Source: Pterois miles (taxonomy: Eukaryota > Chordata > Actinopteri > Perciformes > Scorpaenidae). From it: DNA of 64,000 nt. The notes beneath the pieces were generated by a model. It did no database searches. It had not been told where the DNA came from and saw only the letters and a program-made list of their open reading frames with translations. Below, piece by piece: positions 34,298 through 47,561 of this stretch. The stretch spans positions 2,392,501-2,456,500 of the forward strand of contig CAMQGK010000008.1 in the NCBI GenBank assembly GCA_947000775.1, given 5' to 3'. The position numbers and the translations under genes are program-made. Position 1 is the stretch's first letter; every line of letters starts with the position of its first letter.

Positions 34298-35036
34298 TTG
34301 GGCTGTCAAAGTTAACACAATAATAACGCGTTTGCACCAATTTTTTTCAACGCTACTAATTTCTTAAACACATTAAGGCGACTTGCAATTTTTAATTAAC
34401 CTCTTAAAAGTTATAAAGCTAGAGTGAAACTAGAAAACCTCAGGAAATCATTGATACCGGCGATGTAACACTAACTTGTTAGGAAGGAGTGGAAATAACG
34501 CTGCAAATTTGCGCTAAATTTTGGGGAGGAAAAACTGGCATGGCCATTTTCAAAGGGGTCCCTTGACCTCTGACCTCAAGATGTGTGAATGTAAATGGGG
34601 CCTTTGGGTACCCAGGAGTCTCCCCTTTACAGACATGCCCACTTTATGATGATCACATGCAGTTTGGGGCAAGTCATAGCCAAGTCAGCACACTGACACA
34701 CCGACAGCTGTTGTTGCCTGTCGGGTTTGCCATGTTATGATTTGAGCATATTTTTATGCTAAATGCAGTATGTGTGAGGTTTTATGGACAATATTTGTCA
34801 TTGTTTTGTGTTGTTATATAAACAAAAATAATACATATACAGTATACATACATTTGTATAAGGTCATCATATTTGCACACTCATGATGATAAGAGTATTA
34901 AGTACTTGACAAATCTCCCTTTAAAGCACATTTTGAAAAGATAAAATTGTATAATAAAGCTGTGATTAATCGCAATTAATTATGGATGATCATGCGATTA
35001 ATTGCAATTAAATATTTTAAACAACTGACAGCCCTA
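34298..35036 (+). mobile_element. hAT-like non-autonomous element (TAGGGCTGTCAA family), long copy
   Basis: The element starts TTGGGCTGTCAAAGTTAAC and ends CTGACAGCCCTA. Flanks AATATTAT (34290-34297) and ATTATTAT (35037-35044) form an 8-bp duplication with one mismatch. Its interior is the reverse of the intronic copy at 12816-13335, and fragments recur near 42375 and 61290. No transposase frame. Confidence 0.8.
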
Positions 35037-35847
35037 ATTATTATCAATACATTGAATAACATTTAGTACTGAGGATAAAGTGCTACATGAGAGAATACAG
35101 TGTTTGTCAGTCTGCTGCAAAAACAGTGACATGCAAGCTGAACAAGAGACGGTTGTCCAAGAACAGACGGTCAAGTATGTCTTTGTGTATGTACAGTAAA
35201 TCCTGTCAGCCTGCATGCAGTAGCCTGTGGAAAGCATACAGAAGTAGGCCCTTGAGGTTGCTTTAGCATTGCTATGACTCAATTTACACCCAAAGCCATT
35301 AATGCATATGCGCATCCTAGTCTGTCAAATTGGGTTTACAGTTGGTTTAGCTGTGTGTATGAGTCACACGTAGCAGATTAGGCTATTTTATTCATATGTA
35401 AGCCAGGGCTGCACTATTTTATTTTAAATATACTTTTAATTTATATCTCTTCTATACATGTCTCCCTAGAGTGAGGTTTGTGGTTGTAGAACCTGTTGCT
35501 TATAAAAGATGCACAACTGCCTATGTCATCACATTTATATACAGAGGAGGTTAAGGTGCAGTTTATGCTATATAGTTTCAACGTACAGTATATGTGTGTG
35601 CTGCTGCAAAGCCCCCAGAGCCCAGGAGCGAAGTAAATCGTTCAACCTCTGCAAGTAAGTAGGCCCACATCATAAAAAATGCATACAGTGGCATATGGTG
35701 TGCCAAGCTGCGTTAGAGGCAATGTAGCTACAGCCCATACACTCATAAATCCATATCCATTACTGCCAGTTCTATTTTTTTTTTTAAAGGCCGAGGTCAA
35801 CAGTTCACATCCCATCACAGGGGTGAAGCCCCTCAACATCTGCTTCT

Positions 35848-35861
35848 GTTGCCACGGCAAC
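35848..35861. promoter_or_regulatory. Perfect palindromic X-box (RFX motif)
   Basis: GTTGCCACGGCAAC carries two complete half-sites, fitting the RFX consensus GTTNCCATGGNAAC except at the spacer. No gene start is visible close by. It may be a distal element or chance. Confidence 0.4.
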
Positions 35862-37814
35862 TGGCTGCTGCCACCACTGTTGCCTAACAGATGTAGAGAG
35901 AAGTGAGGAGAGACGGGGAGAGTTTTTTTTAATATGACTGCAGGTGTATTTTAATGTGTTTTGACGCATACATAAGAGCGGGGACGCCTGCTTTTCAGTA
36001 ACACTGCAGGTCCTCGGTCCTCAATCCTCTCACACACCTCGACTATTACAAGTGTTTTTCCGACACATCGGAACACATCTTATTCACATGCTCCTGAGGG
36101 AAAGATGTGTGCAGCACTGTACATCAACGAACCATCGCTATGTAGAAGAGTCGCATATACTAAAGCAACATAAATTTGTTATACTGTGTATACCAGTAAG
36201 ACGTTCGCCTACAAAGTGCCATACAAAAGTAAAACTAAATTATTTCTATTCTATTGTCATAATTTTAACGTCTCTAGCAAAACGTCTTATGTTGAACAGC
36301 TATTTACATACTTAGCCTACTTATTTATTTAACTGTTTTGCATCATAAAGGATCATAAAGTGAGCAATGGACATAAATCTAGTAAACAAATTTTGAGAGC
36401 AATCTCAACCTTTTTCAAGTCAAGGATCCAAACTAGATGTACACTAGAACACAGACCAAGGATTCATAAAAGGTTGTTTCCTGTGCTTTTGTCCTGCGTG
36501 TTAGTAAATAGCCAACAACTACATTATATTCTGTTTATGTCACGCTGCTGGCACTACTAGCTACTGGCCGATAGCCGGTTGTTTAGGAACAGAGACGTTA
36601 ATACATTCACAACGGTACAAGCATACAGCATACAGCCCAAGGGTGTATTAGAAGATAATAAAAGTGATGATTTATAGCCATGAATTATAGTGTTGTAGAG
36701 ATTGAATGTGATAGTGAATGTCAATAAGTTCATTTGTTGATCCATAATATAGCCAGCTAACTAGCTAAACAGCTGATTGGCTCTAATGTTATTTCATACA
36801 CGTCCCTTACCAAGACTGGTCCTCTCAGTCTCAACCAGGACTAAAAGTAAAATTAAAACTGAATAAATACACGAAAAATAATCAACAAGAAAACAAACAG
36901 AAACAGCACACAGTTAAAATCGGTTACATTAAAGAGTAGAATCGTGGTTTTAAATTGATCTATTAGTTCAGTGGTGTTTTAATATTAGTGATGTGTAATA
37001 TGATATATGATGGCAGGTTAAGGGCTTTATAAATAACTAGAAATTACTAGCTGTCACATTTGGCTGTTAGAGAGACCCAGTGTAGTGGAATGTAATGGAA
37101 CTGCATAGATGGTGAACAGTTATCAGAGCTGAATAGTCACTTCTGTTGCTATTGTACGTATTCGGCTATAGTAATAACTGGTTATGAAGTATTCTAGTTT
37201 GTGGGAGGAACAGAAGGAGCACGCTGAGCAGCTCCAACTAAAACTTCAGGGAGCTATTGTTTCTTTATTTATTAAAATGATCATTTAACTTTATAAGAAG
37301 CTGGGAACTCCCTGCACTTTTTGTTTTAAGATAATGTTCAGCGTTCTCTTTTAATTAAATATATGCTTTAAGGTTAAGTTTTGTGTTGGAGTTTGTTATA
37401 TTTTATTTTTCACATCAACATTTTCATTTTCACTGCAAATGCGTATCTTTCAAAATTAGCGTTAGCAAAGTTAGCGATCTACTTGATTACAAATAATCGG
37501 TATCGGTCCTGAAAAAACGATAGCGGTTGATCCCCGATTAAGAATCTAAATATGTTATTTCCATGACCTCGGAAACAGCAATCAGGATCTGTGAACATGA
37601 ACTGCTCTAAGAAACCAGAAGTCTCAAACTTGTGATGCCACAGGGTATAAAGTCTGGATCTGCTCCACAGAAAATGAATGGCAGACTGATTTTATGTTGT
37701 TTCCTTTTTTATATCCAGATGAGATTTATTCTGTTGCAGCGTTCTCAGTTGTGAAACTGAAAATGTTCCAATATACTACTGGGTGCTCTCAGTGCTAGAA
37801 CATCAGTTCAGTTC

Positions 37815-38035
37815 ATTACCTCAGCCGAGGCCAAGGGCCTTCAGCCAAGGAGGTCATGTTTTCATCAGTGTTGGTTTGTTCACTCGTCTGTCCGTTAGCA
37901 GGATTACTCCAAAAGTTTGTGATGGATTTGAATGAAATTTTTTAGAGGGGTGGGGTGTGGCATAATAAGCAATCAGTTACATTTTGGTAGCGATCCGGAT
38001 CACGATCCAGAGTCAGGAATTTTTTAAAGGATTCC
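37815..38035. repeat. Widespread repeat (GCCAAGGAGGTCATGTTTTCATC)
   Basis: Phrases CAAGGAGGTCATGTTTTCATC, GTCCGTTAGCAGGATTACTCC and AAAGTTTGTGATGGATTTGA match a repeat found in many animal genomes (recall). A second unrelated repeat end, CAGCCATAACATTAAGACCACT, abuts it at about 38038-38060. Confidence 0.55.
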
Positions 38036-39408
38036 GATCAGCCATAACATTAAGACCACTAGCATATACTTTATACCATGTGACATCACAAGTTTGAGCT
38101 TCACCACTGTAGTTTTTGGATTTGGGAGAGAGTTTTTCATGTTTACTTACATTTTTTGGACTGTCTTAGACTATAGGAATAACACTTATGAATTTAGAAA
38201 ATGGGTGTAGTTCCCCTTTAACTACTTTCTTACAGACCACTGCCTGAGATTGAACATTTTTTCTTGGTAGTTAACAGCCGGTATAGTAACTGATTTTCTA
38301 CAGGTTAAAGCTACAGACACATAATGGTAACCCTTATTTAGATGATGTAGTACACAACCATTTATTTACTTATTTTTTTCTTAAAAAAATGCAGCATTAA
38401 TGAAAACTAAGAAACGCATAGTGTAACATGCTAAAGGATTCATGTAGCTACTGTGTAAAGGAAAATGTAATAAACTAGTCGGCCTTTAGCATGACGTAGT
38501 GGTTGCTCCATCAATTTTAAATGTGACTTCAAAGTGTATTTTTTTGTTTCAACATCCTTGACCTCCATTCAAACACTGCTCACCTATGACATCTGAGAAA
38601 TATAAAAGAAATCTATTTGCTCAGTCATGAACTTAATGCTATCTACAGTAACTGTTTGTTTTCTGCCTCCACACGTGTTAACCTCCATTTAACCGCTTTA
38701 CTGTGAGGCACACACTCACCTTCTGGCTGTATCAAAAGGGACACACACACCCACACTAATGCAGCCAAGAGGGCTACTGTTGTGTATATGCCACTGGAGA
38801 GCCAATCTAATTAAAAATAACCACTGGACATGAAATTTAAAATGTACTATAACTATAACTCTGCTATAGGCCTCATGTGACTGTTGCGAAAAAGTGACCT
38901 TTGGCTTTTTTCTTAAACAGAGCAGCACACATAACATCATGATGTGGATCTGAATTTTCAATATTTAGTTTCATTCATGTTTTATTTCAACCTCTGCTGA
39001 ATCTCTTCTCCTCTCGACTTGTTTGAAAAGAAATATTAGCATATCTCCACTGGCAAACAAATTGAGCTATTACACAAATGAATACTTAAATTAGCTATTG
39101 GGAGTTTTTGTTCTTCCCCTCACAAACTGCGTTCAAATTTAAAATTAATTTCCCTAAATCTGTTTCCAAATTAACAACAGGGTTAATGCAGGGCTATTAG
39201 AAAAATATTTTTTCTCACCATCACATTAATTTAATTTCATGTTTAACGGTACGCAGCCGAGGAAGAATAACAATAATAATGATGATGATAAAAAGGCACC
39301 AATTAGCGTGCTCGTCTGTGGTTGTGATTGTGCGATGAATTATTCATGAAATCAGAGTTAAGAAGAAGGAGGATGAAGGGATCAGCTTGCCCAGTGAGGA
39401 GGGATTGC

Positions 39409-39494
39409 TATAAAGACAGGAGTCACTGCTGCCTTTTCCTTGACGACACACGGTCATTCTGCTGCTGCTTGGTGGATGCAACTGCATAAATCAG
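39409..39494 (+). promoter_or_regulatory. TATA promoter candidate with short exon and splice donor
   Basis: TATAAAG at 39409-39415 is followed by a leader rich in CTGCTG that ends at a donor (AAATCAG|GTACTT, exon end 39494). An ATG at 39475 would give only six codons before the donor. The 150 bp upstream are evenly composed, unlike neighbouring AT-rich DNA. No second exon could be identified, so the gene, if any, is unknown. Confidence 0.35.
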
Positions 39495-40188
39495 GTACTT
39501 TTTGCTCTTACAAATATAACATTTTATACTGACTCTACTATTGTGTGTATTTTTATTTTATTTTATTACAAAATTACCTGTTTTTCCACGTATATTGTTA
39601 TTATTACGATTTAAATATCAAAATGACGTCTTGAAACATACCTTACATTCACAAATTCTGCTTTTACGCATTTGCTTTGAAAGAAATTGTAGAAAAGATT
39701 AGACAAATTCATATATTTCATTGCATGCTACAGTATGTTAATATTTTATTAATTGATAAAAAATTTAAACCTTCTCAGAGGCTATTTAATCAAGTGGGAT
39801 TTCAAAGAGGACTGCTTTAAATTTGCCTTCACATGCACACAAGGGCTAAAATTAAAGGATTTCTACTCATCATTCATCATACAGAAAAAGTTGGACATTA
39901 TAAAGAACATGGGGAGATCCCCCCACGAAGAAACAGACTCTAGGACCCAGCAGCCTCAGCGTGGCCAGGTCCCTGTGTGCAATGCATTTACAGTTCACAG
40001 GCATCTCGACCTAAATGCGATGTGACGGGAGAACCTTTACTGAAACAAACGGGAATATAGTATCAGGAAAGGCTGACCGAGCTGTGAACCGGGGCCCTAT
40101 CACAGAGCAAATTAACATCAGCAAAAATAGCTCTGCGTTTTCAGATCGCTTATGTGGCAGCAAATGCATCAAGCGCTGTCAGGTCATT

Positions 40189-40408
40189 TTAGCCCGCAGA
40201 TGTCACATGTGAGGGGGTTCCTTCGGCCCGGGCATCGTCCTCGAACTCTGACCACTGGGCTGGACTGGCTCCTGAGGTGATGTTGTTTTGTGTCCTGCGG
40301 GCAAACATCCCCGGATTTGAGCTTTCAGCCCCACTGTATCCATGAGATCTCTTTCGTGATGTCTTTGGCTGAGCTGAGTAGTCTAATGATGCTGCTCTGC
40401 CTTGCCAG
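40189..40408 (-). CDS. Possible terminal exon of an unidentified protein
   Basis: On the minus strand a good acceptor (CTGTGTTCTCAG, AG at 40410-40409) opens a frame of about 72 codons that ends at TAA (40191-40189). The peptide is hydrophilic and Ser-rich (TSRKRSHGYSGAESS, then WSEFEDDARAEG). Composition is more balanced than the surrounding DNA. I recognise no family and no partner exons. It could be a real 3' exon of a gene lying to the right, an old pseudogene exon or chance. Confidence 0.2.
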
Positions 40409-41747
40409 CTGAGAACACAGGGCTGCCTTCTATGAATGCAGTTTGATTTTAAGGCCACTAAAGGGCTTCTCCCTGCATTCCCACTCTTGTGCACCACTGT
40501 TTGTATCCTGGGTATTAAAGGTAGACTCCTCAAACCCACGGGAGTGATGTACAGCTGTCGTGTTAAAGCTTCTGTTTCCGACTTACTGACAGTCCATCAC
40601 AGAGCACCAGTCTATACTGGTTTAGGTCAGACGCCGGAGGAGAAGACATGGCTTAATGAGGGTTGAGACCAAGTCAAATCTAAAGGCTTTTGCATACTAA
40701 GTCTGTATTTTTATCCAAAATTGTTGCACATTTAAAAATAAATATGACCTCATGTTGTGTCAATCACATTTATACAACTTTTGTCCATCATTAAAGCTTT
40801 TTGAAACGATTTTCTGTGTTTTTTTTCACATCTGTCTGAAGCCATAGGAGGGTTTCTAGGGATCTAGTGTAGCGAGTGTGCACCAATACCGATACCGGTT
40901 CGGATATCGGGCTGTTAGAAAGTGTGTGGCAGTGAGGAAATTTTCCCACCGGTTAATAAACTTGTGATGACACCGGTGTTACCGATTACACCGTACATTT
41001 TATAAGAAAAAATTATGACCTTAAAGTTGGCCAAAAACCTCCATGTTTCCACAGTTCATTTTTTCAGGCATCATAACCCTATTTTACATCACTGAGAACT
41101 GAGGTGCCCAGTTGAGGTAAAGACCTCCTTTTACTGACTGTATATTACTACACTCGCACAAAAATCTGAAGGACAAACTCCTTAAACTCTCTGGATTCAA
41201 GAGTCAAACAATCTTGCCAAAGTCCAGTTCCAGACATGAAGTGAAGTCAGTAATTTTGTCTCATTAAATCCTATGGATCAGAAGAAGGGCGGGGAATCAG
41301 ATAAAAAGAACCATTAAAACTGGAGTTGACTAAGCCAATTATTACCTGCAGCGTAGTACTGCAGTACGGGACAAAAATAACAAGTAGTGGATGAATGAAA
41401 GAGGGAAAATGAATTACGCCCTCGTCTTTAGAATCTTTCAGCAGGAATATCGCACATGTAGAGCTAAAAGAATGAGCTCCAGAAATCAAACCAAAAATAG
41501 GGAAAGAGACATTTGCAGGGGAGGAAATAGACAGAGAGGTGAGAGATAGCCCCCCCCCCTCCCTTCGCTGCCTCACAGCCCATTAGGTCAGAGCGGAGCA
41601 GGGAGTGCCGCTCTGAAGCTGGCCGTGTAATATTGGCGAGGACACGGCAGTAGGAAGGCCCGCAGAGGTTTTTAAAAGCCTGCGTTGGCTGTGTGGGTGA
41701 GGTGAGATGTCATTTCCTCTCACTGCCTGAGAGCAACATCGCAGTGA

Positions 41748-41755
41748 TATAAAAG
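41748..41755 (+). promoter_or_regulatory. Isolated TATAAAAG box in a GC-richer island
   Basis: TATAAAAG sits in a 200-bp stretch (about 41580-41780) that is richer in GC than its surroundings. No exon follows that I can support. Confidence 0.2.
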
Positions 41756-42374
41756 CATGCAGCTGCTGATGTGCAGCAAGTCGATGAGGAGGAAGATGAG
41801 GAAGCTACTAACATCTGTACAGATTATCCAAATGTTCTAAAGCAATCATGTCTTTTCTTTTGCGATTAATAATAACAGCTTTAGCACTAAAGACAGGGGG
41901 TCAGAGGAAAACCACCACAGACAAAACACTGTCTACTTGTGACCCATCATCACTGGTTGAATATGCGTATGTATCAGTTTGTCTTTTTTCTTCCTCTTGT
42001 TTTATATGAATCATTTTTAGAGGCCTGAACATGCAAAATATATTCACAAGTGAAAAAGCAAAACTCTTCTTGAGAAATTTTTTTCTGCTTTCCTAGAACT
42101 ATTATTTTTAAAAGACTGCTAATTTTCAAATACAAATATGTAATATACAGAATGTAATGATAAATTACACTTGTCTTTTTGGTTATTGTGGTCATTTTTT
42201 TAAATAACACCTTGTTGCAAAAAATAATAAAGGCGCATTAACTGCAGCATTAAAGAGCAATTTAACAGCAGCTACAACTATTATTTTTGCTGATCTGTGG
42301 TGGTTCAAATTGTACAAATACATCCAGTACATGCTATGTACTTAAAGCTACTTCTTTACATCTTCAGCACCAAC

Positions 42375-42510
42375 TGTGCACCCAAATACAAGTTGGTACT
42401 AAGTTGGTACCAATAGATTCCTTAGGTTTTCTAGTTTCATATGATACCAGTATTTCCACTACCTTTAAGACTGAGCCTGCAACAACCTCTGAAAGACAAG
42501 ACAAGATCAA
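42375..42510. mobile_element. Fragment related to the repeat at 61290-61620
   Basis: GTTGGTACCAATAGATTCCTTAGG, CTTTAAGACTGAGCC and CAACAACCTCT match GTTGGTACCAGTGGATTCCTTAGA, CTTTAAGACTGAGTC and CAACAGCCTCT near 61503-61590. It is a truncated copy. Confidence 0.55.
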
Positions 42511-44263
42511 TACTCACTACTTGTGTCAATGCAATATTTCTGTGCAAAATATCTGAAGGAAATTCTGCAGTCTTCATTACCCTCCATGACACAACGACCT
42601 TGTACTACATGTACTGTTTGTGTAAATGCGCATTACAATATATGTCTACATCCATGTTGTCATACAGTATGTCAGCCTCAACTTTCTGTGTATGTGTTCA
42701 TCTGTTGAAGTGTTTTCTTCTGCATATTCATGCAAATGCTGTACAGTATACACTATATTGAACCTCTGCATGTCTCCAGGGAAATTTTGGATAGTTTTTA
42801 AAACTCTGAACCACTGGTGTTTGGGATGATAGAGAAGTGAGAGAACAATGGTACTCTTTAACACCCTTTCTTTGTCCTTAGCCTCTCAGAATCCTCTCAA
42901 ATCTGTTCTCTTCTCTGCACATTAACATTATCTGAGGTGTGAGGACACCTGGGAACTAGAGGAGCCAGACTGTGGTCCAGGGTGTGATTTAACCCTGATT
43001 TCTCATGCCCAGGCTTCTTTTCACACTTGGATCACAACTATGAAGGGCGACCCCAGGTCAAGCATGTGGAAGATACTCTCGCCTTACTCGGGGAGGCAAC
43101 GTTGAGCATGCTCACGACCCGGCTGTACGGGTCACATCTCCCTCCCTGAGGGTGTGCAGACACATGATAACGCACATTAAGGCCTACACACTTCAACGCC
43201 AACACTCGACGAAGACGGGCAGATGTGAACACATGAAAGCGCACGTGTATCGCATCCACACATTTTCAAATTAGATAATCATATGAGGGCATACAGCGCA
43301 CACACCTAGTGATAAAGAGTGTATCTGATGCAGAGCATCTGAGCCATATGGCCTAACACCACATGTTGAAGCCTGACGGCAACGTATACAGTACGTGTGT
43401 GACAGAGAAACACAAACTGTGTTAAAAAACACATCTCCCATTGCCACATGAGCTGTAAGAGCATAACACACAAAGCACAGTAGGTGTCTGCATGCAGACT
43501 GGACTGGAAATGTAGGGAGAGCCCAAATATGCCAGACGGGATCAGAATCGGCTGCTCTGTGACCTGCTGCTGCTGTGACCCCGGGTAAAAGGAGCTGGAC
43601 AGGAAGGGTGGCAGACCTTAGTGTCGGCACTGTGGGGGGGAATGCCAGGGGAGGTGAGGATCACACATACAAAGCCAACACACACACACAAAGACTTGCA
43701 TGTACGTGGGCGGAAATAACAAATGAGACTGGTTCTTCTTACTGCATCTCAGTCGCTGTCACCGCCTACCTGCCCAGCACCAAACAACAGACAAATTTAA
43801 CAAATAGCTGGTGAACACAGTGAAGCCTTCAGCAGCTATAGAGTGAGATATTTCCCTAAGGAGCTGGTGGAGACCAAAACATAGGGTAAATGTAGAGTGA
43901 ATATATGGACTTGCTTTATGAGGATGCCAGAAACACGACTCTAAATAAATGATAATGTTGCGCTGTGTCTGTTGGATGTGTAATAAATATCACAATTGCT
44001 ATTTTCCACCTCCACCTGGTCCCCATAAAATGCCTAAACCTGAACATGGTGCTGGGTTCATTTCACAAGAGTGGTACTGTAGGTAGACTGTTAAACTCAC
44101 TATCAACACGTCCAGGTGACCCACTCAATTTTTCCCTGACAATCTACATTGTAAACAAAAATCAGTGTAGAAATCAGCATGACGAAGGCTTAACAGGAGG
44201 TGCCATTGATTTAAAGCTATGGTGTGTTCAGGCTCTACCATGAGCATTGGGCAGCGATCAATT

Positions 44264-44291
44264 ATAAGATAAGATAAGATAAGATAAGATA
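44264..44291. repeat. (AAGAT)n short tandem repeat
   Basis: Five to six AAGAT units, which also create a row of GATAA cores. Short and probably polymorphic. Confidence 0.85.
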
Positions 44292-46564
44292 TAAGACACA
44301 CATATATGCGGAAATTTTGGTGGAAGCATATTTTTGCTGAGGTGTTGCACTATGGGTTTTGCAACAGAAATGCACAAAATATCTGTATTTAAAACTAAAA
44401 GTCCTATTCGGGTGTACATTTGGCAAAACAGACATTGTGGCATCACATTGACAAACAGCTACAGTTTGATTACAGAAATATTTTTAGTGCTCCATCAAAA
44501 GGATTTGATGTGAAAACAATTTTAATCACCAGAAAACATCAGCAATCACAAATAAACCTTTCAGCTGCAGCAAATTGAGTCAAACCGAGCACTGACATCC
44601 CTCTATTTATTCCCAGTACTGTACAGGGACACTGGTTTGATTTAATTTTTTTTAGCTTTACATTTTTGGGTACGTCGTTCAGTTTTCTTTTCAAACGGCA
44701 GAACTTTGCTCGAACTTTGTGTCCTTGTTGTTTTGCAATGGTGATTTTTACATCTGTTGATTCTTCTCCAACCTCTTCAATTTATGAACCCTTTTCATAA
44801 TTAACCTGATAATGTCAAAAAGTGCTCGCTGTCAAGCTGGAAAAATACACATTTTGATGAACAATTTTCATATTACAATATTAGAATAAAGTATTTTTTC
44901 CATTATTTTCATTTTTCTACTCATTTTACCCCAATTTTATTGATAAGCCAATACGTTAATTGGAATTCACAAATTATAATAAAGTATATGTTCAATATAA
45001 TATATATAAATTAATTACCACTGTTATTCAATAGCGTGTTCTGATTTCCATGTGAACTATGACATGTAAAGTCTTTGGGGTTACGTTTAGGTCTATTTCA
45101 GTTGCAGTTGAGCTTGATAAAACACTCACAGCATCATATCTAGCATCAATAATACAGCGATCAACATGCCGTACACAGGTTATGAGGCTACATCCTTTTA
45201 GTCGTGTCGGTCCAAATGGATCTCAGTGTTTCTGCATGTAGCTGCCATGCTGCTGAATTATTTAAGGTGGTAATTAGGCAAGTGTGGCTGCTGTTCGTCT
45301 TTTTGTACTCCCCCCTCCTTCTCTCTGCTTATTGTGTTTATTTTGGCCTAATTCCAGCTCCCTGGCTTCATAGAAGGAGCAAAATACAAGCACTTAAACT
45401 GAAAAGATGAAAAACCCCAGGCAAAAATAAGCTTTACACTGTGCCCAGGCCCGTGTGTGTGTCATTCACTTCCTGTCGTATCATGTTTGTCTAGGCAAGA
45501 GTGTGTACACACTATAAAGTGTCTGACTGTCCCGAAGCTGTTGTGGTATCGGTGTCCAGATGGCATTTGCATTTTTCCGTCATGTTATCGCTACCAACAC
45601 CACATTTTATGGATATAATCAGGTTGCATGTCACGAGAACAAGGGGGTTTTATGGAGCGTTGCCCCGCTGATGAACCGGGACGGGCCAATGCTCCGTGAC
45701 CTGGATAGAAGACGGGAGGTCGCCATATTAGAAAGGGTCACCGTGTCAGCGGCATACAGGAGCTGGCTATAGAGTGTGTTGCGTTTCAGTTCTCAAACCT
45801 TTATGTTCACGTGCAGGTTAATAGTGCAGAGAGGTGATCGCTGCTGCTGTTCGAGTGCAATCTCCTGACGGGAAAGGATCGGATTCATGCAACTTTGACC
45901 TTGTTAATGGTGTCGCAGAGCCAAGCGGTTGATCTTCGCAACTTTGCACACAAGCAGAGTGCGAATTCACACAGCAGCTGAACCAGTAAACACTGAGGTC
46001 AGGGCAAAGTCTGGGAGGCTCATGTGGGGGAAGAAGGCCAAGACGTCCTTTTCTTATGAAAGTACTGAATCTATTTATACTGCTATACACTTACTAATAA
46101 GGGCAAAATGTGCAAAAATACTAAAAAACACCTTTCAGCCTCCTTTTGATGATATTACCTGGATTGTAAATAAGGACAGTGTTCTTACCATCTTACAAGG
46201 TTTTTGGGTATCTGTCTGGATTTGCCATTTCATTTTAAAACCTGGGTACCACTTTCTAATTAGGGGTTTATAAGCTGTAACTAATGACTTTATTATTGCC
46301 AGTAAATCCTAGTTATAATTCAGTTATAAGCCTAGCAGTCTGACATCTGTTTATGTTCTCCCAGCTTAGTCTTTTCCATTTTGTTCATCAAGTAGAAATC
46401 TCCAGTGGACCACTTGACCTCCAACCTTCTGGAGTATCTGGTTTAAGATCCATTTATTAACAAATTATTGAAATTTACAATTTAAGACCTGACGGATTCG
46501 TGTAAAAACACACTTGAACACTGAATATCACTTTTATTTTATATTTTATGATATTTTATTTTAT

Positions 46565-46925
46565 AACAGAGGTTGAACCAAGTCTTTGTAGTCAAGTCCC
46601 AAGTCCCACACTTTGAGTTTTGAGTCCTGCACAAGTCATAATGCACTCTTCAGCAAATGTAATGCCACTTTGACATCAGAGTAATAATATATTAAATTTA
46701 CAAAAATCACTTGCAGGGACTGAATGGTGTTAACTTTGGTTAATTCAGGAAAGGAGGGGAAATGGACAGATTTGTGTACACACTTTTTAAATAACATACT
46801 TTTTTATATTTGAGCTTAGGGGAAGGTATCAAGTGTTTTCAAGTCAAGTAATGTCATGAGTCACTGGTGTTAAAGAGCGTGACTTGAGTCCAAGTCATGT
46901 GACTCGAGTCCAAATCTGGCTGATA
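46565..46925. repeat. Dispersed repeat (CAAGTCATGTGACTCGAGTCC)
   Basis: The left part AAGTCTTTGTAGTCAAGTCCCAAGTCCC and right part GACTTGAGTCCAAGTCATGTGACTCGAGTCC form the ends of a common fish repeat I recognise from recall. No coding frame. Confidence 0.45.
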
Positions 46926-47402
46926 GCATTTATGTACTTTCAGCTGAGCTGTGCATTTCTTAAGGGCCATCTTACAGCTGATGGTCTGTACTCTATACTC
47001 TGCTGCAGCTATTTTACAGTGCAGCTGTGCTTGAAAATCCTTTGATTTTTCAGTTCTCTATCAATCAGATTGCTTATGGAAGCATCTCTGAAGCTAGCAG
47101 TGTTAATTTATGTATAGTTTTCTCTTCTTAAATGTTTTCTTGGTCTGTTTACTGTGCTGAATTTCATGAATTAGAGCTATATAGCCACCAATGCTGCTTT
47201 CTAAAACTATATAGTCACCAGTTTATTTATTTGTTCATTTGAGAAACACTAAGTTTTGAATTTGACTCTCTGACTACTGGCGATGTTTCTCATTCATTCC
47301 CTGTCTCAGTCGTTTAATCTTGCTCCTGGCTTCTTTAACCTTTAACCACTGATCACAAAACCAGTTCACTCATTTACATGATGTTACTTAGCACAAAAGC
47401 TA

Positions 47403-47419
47403 CGTCCCTGGGTGGGCTC

Positions 47420-47470
<51 letters not shown>

Positions 47471-47476
47471 AGAGAC
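47403..47476 (-). tRNA. tRNA-Asn (anticodon GTT), copy 1
   Basis: A 74-base cloverleaf fits the sequence: acceptor stem GTCTCTG pairs with CAGGGAC, D-arm, anticodon loop CTGTTAA with GTT, and T-loop TTCGAGC. Intact A and B boxes are present and no intron. A TTTT stop for RNA polymerase III lies about 6 bases after the 3' end (minus-strand AGCTTTTGTG). It is sequence-identical to copies 2 and 3 as far as I can see. Confidence 0.95.
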
Positions 47477-47561
47477 TGCTGTGGGCTAACCTGGAGGGGG
47501 TGGGGCCTCAATAACCAACCCTCACCCACCTGCATTTGCTATTAAATTCCAAAATACAGTT

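Larger units (their letters stand above)
20316..39400. other. Gene-poor stretch with repeats and scattered promoter-like islands
   Basis: About 19 kb with no coding exon I can support. Open frames are short, AT-rich or repeat-derived. Between the repeats listed separately, a few segments are balanced in composition and carry homeodomain-type TAATTA cores (21990-22150, 25015-25075, 29720-29900). These could be conserved regulatory elements, but that needs cross-species alignment. No homeobox exon was found. Confidence 0.4.

Noticed and set aside
45560..45772. 70-codon frame starting MAFAFFRHVIA
   Set aside because: Composition is somewhat gene-like, but no family, promoter or splice signals could be found, so not called.
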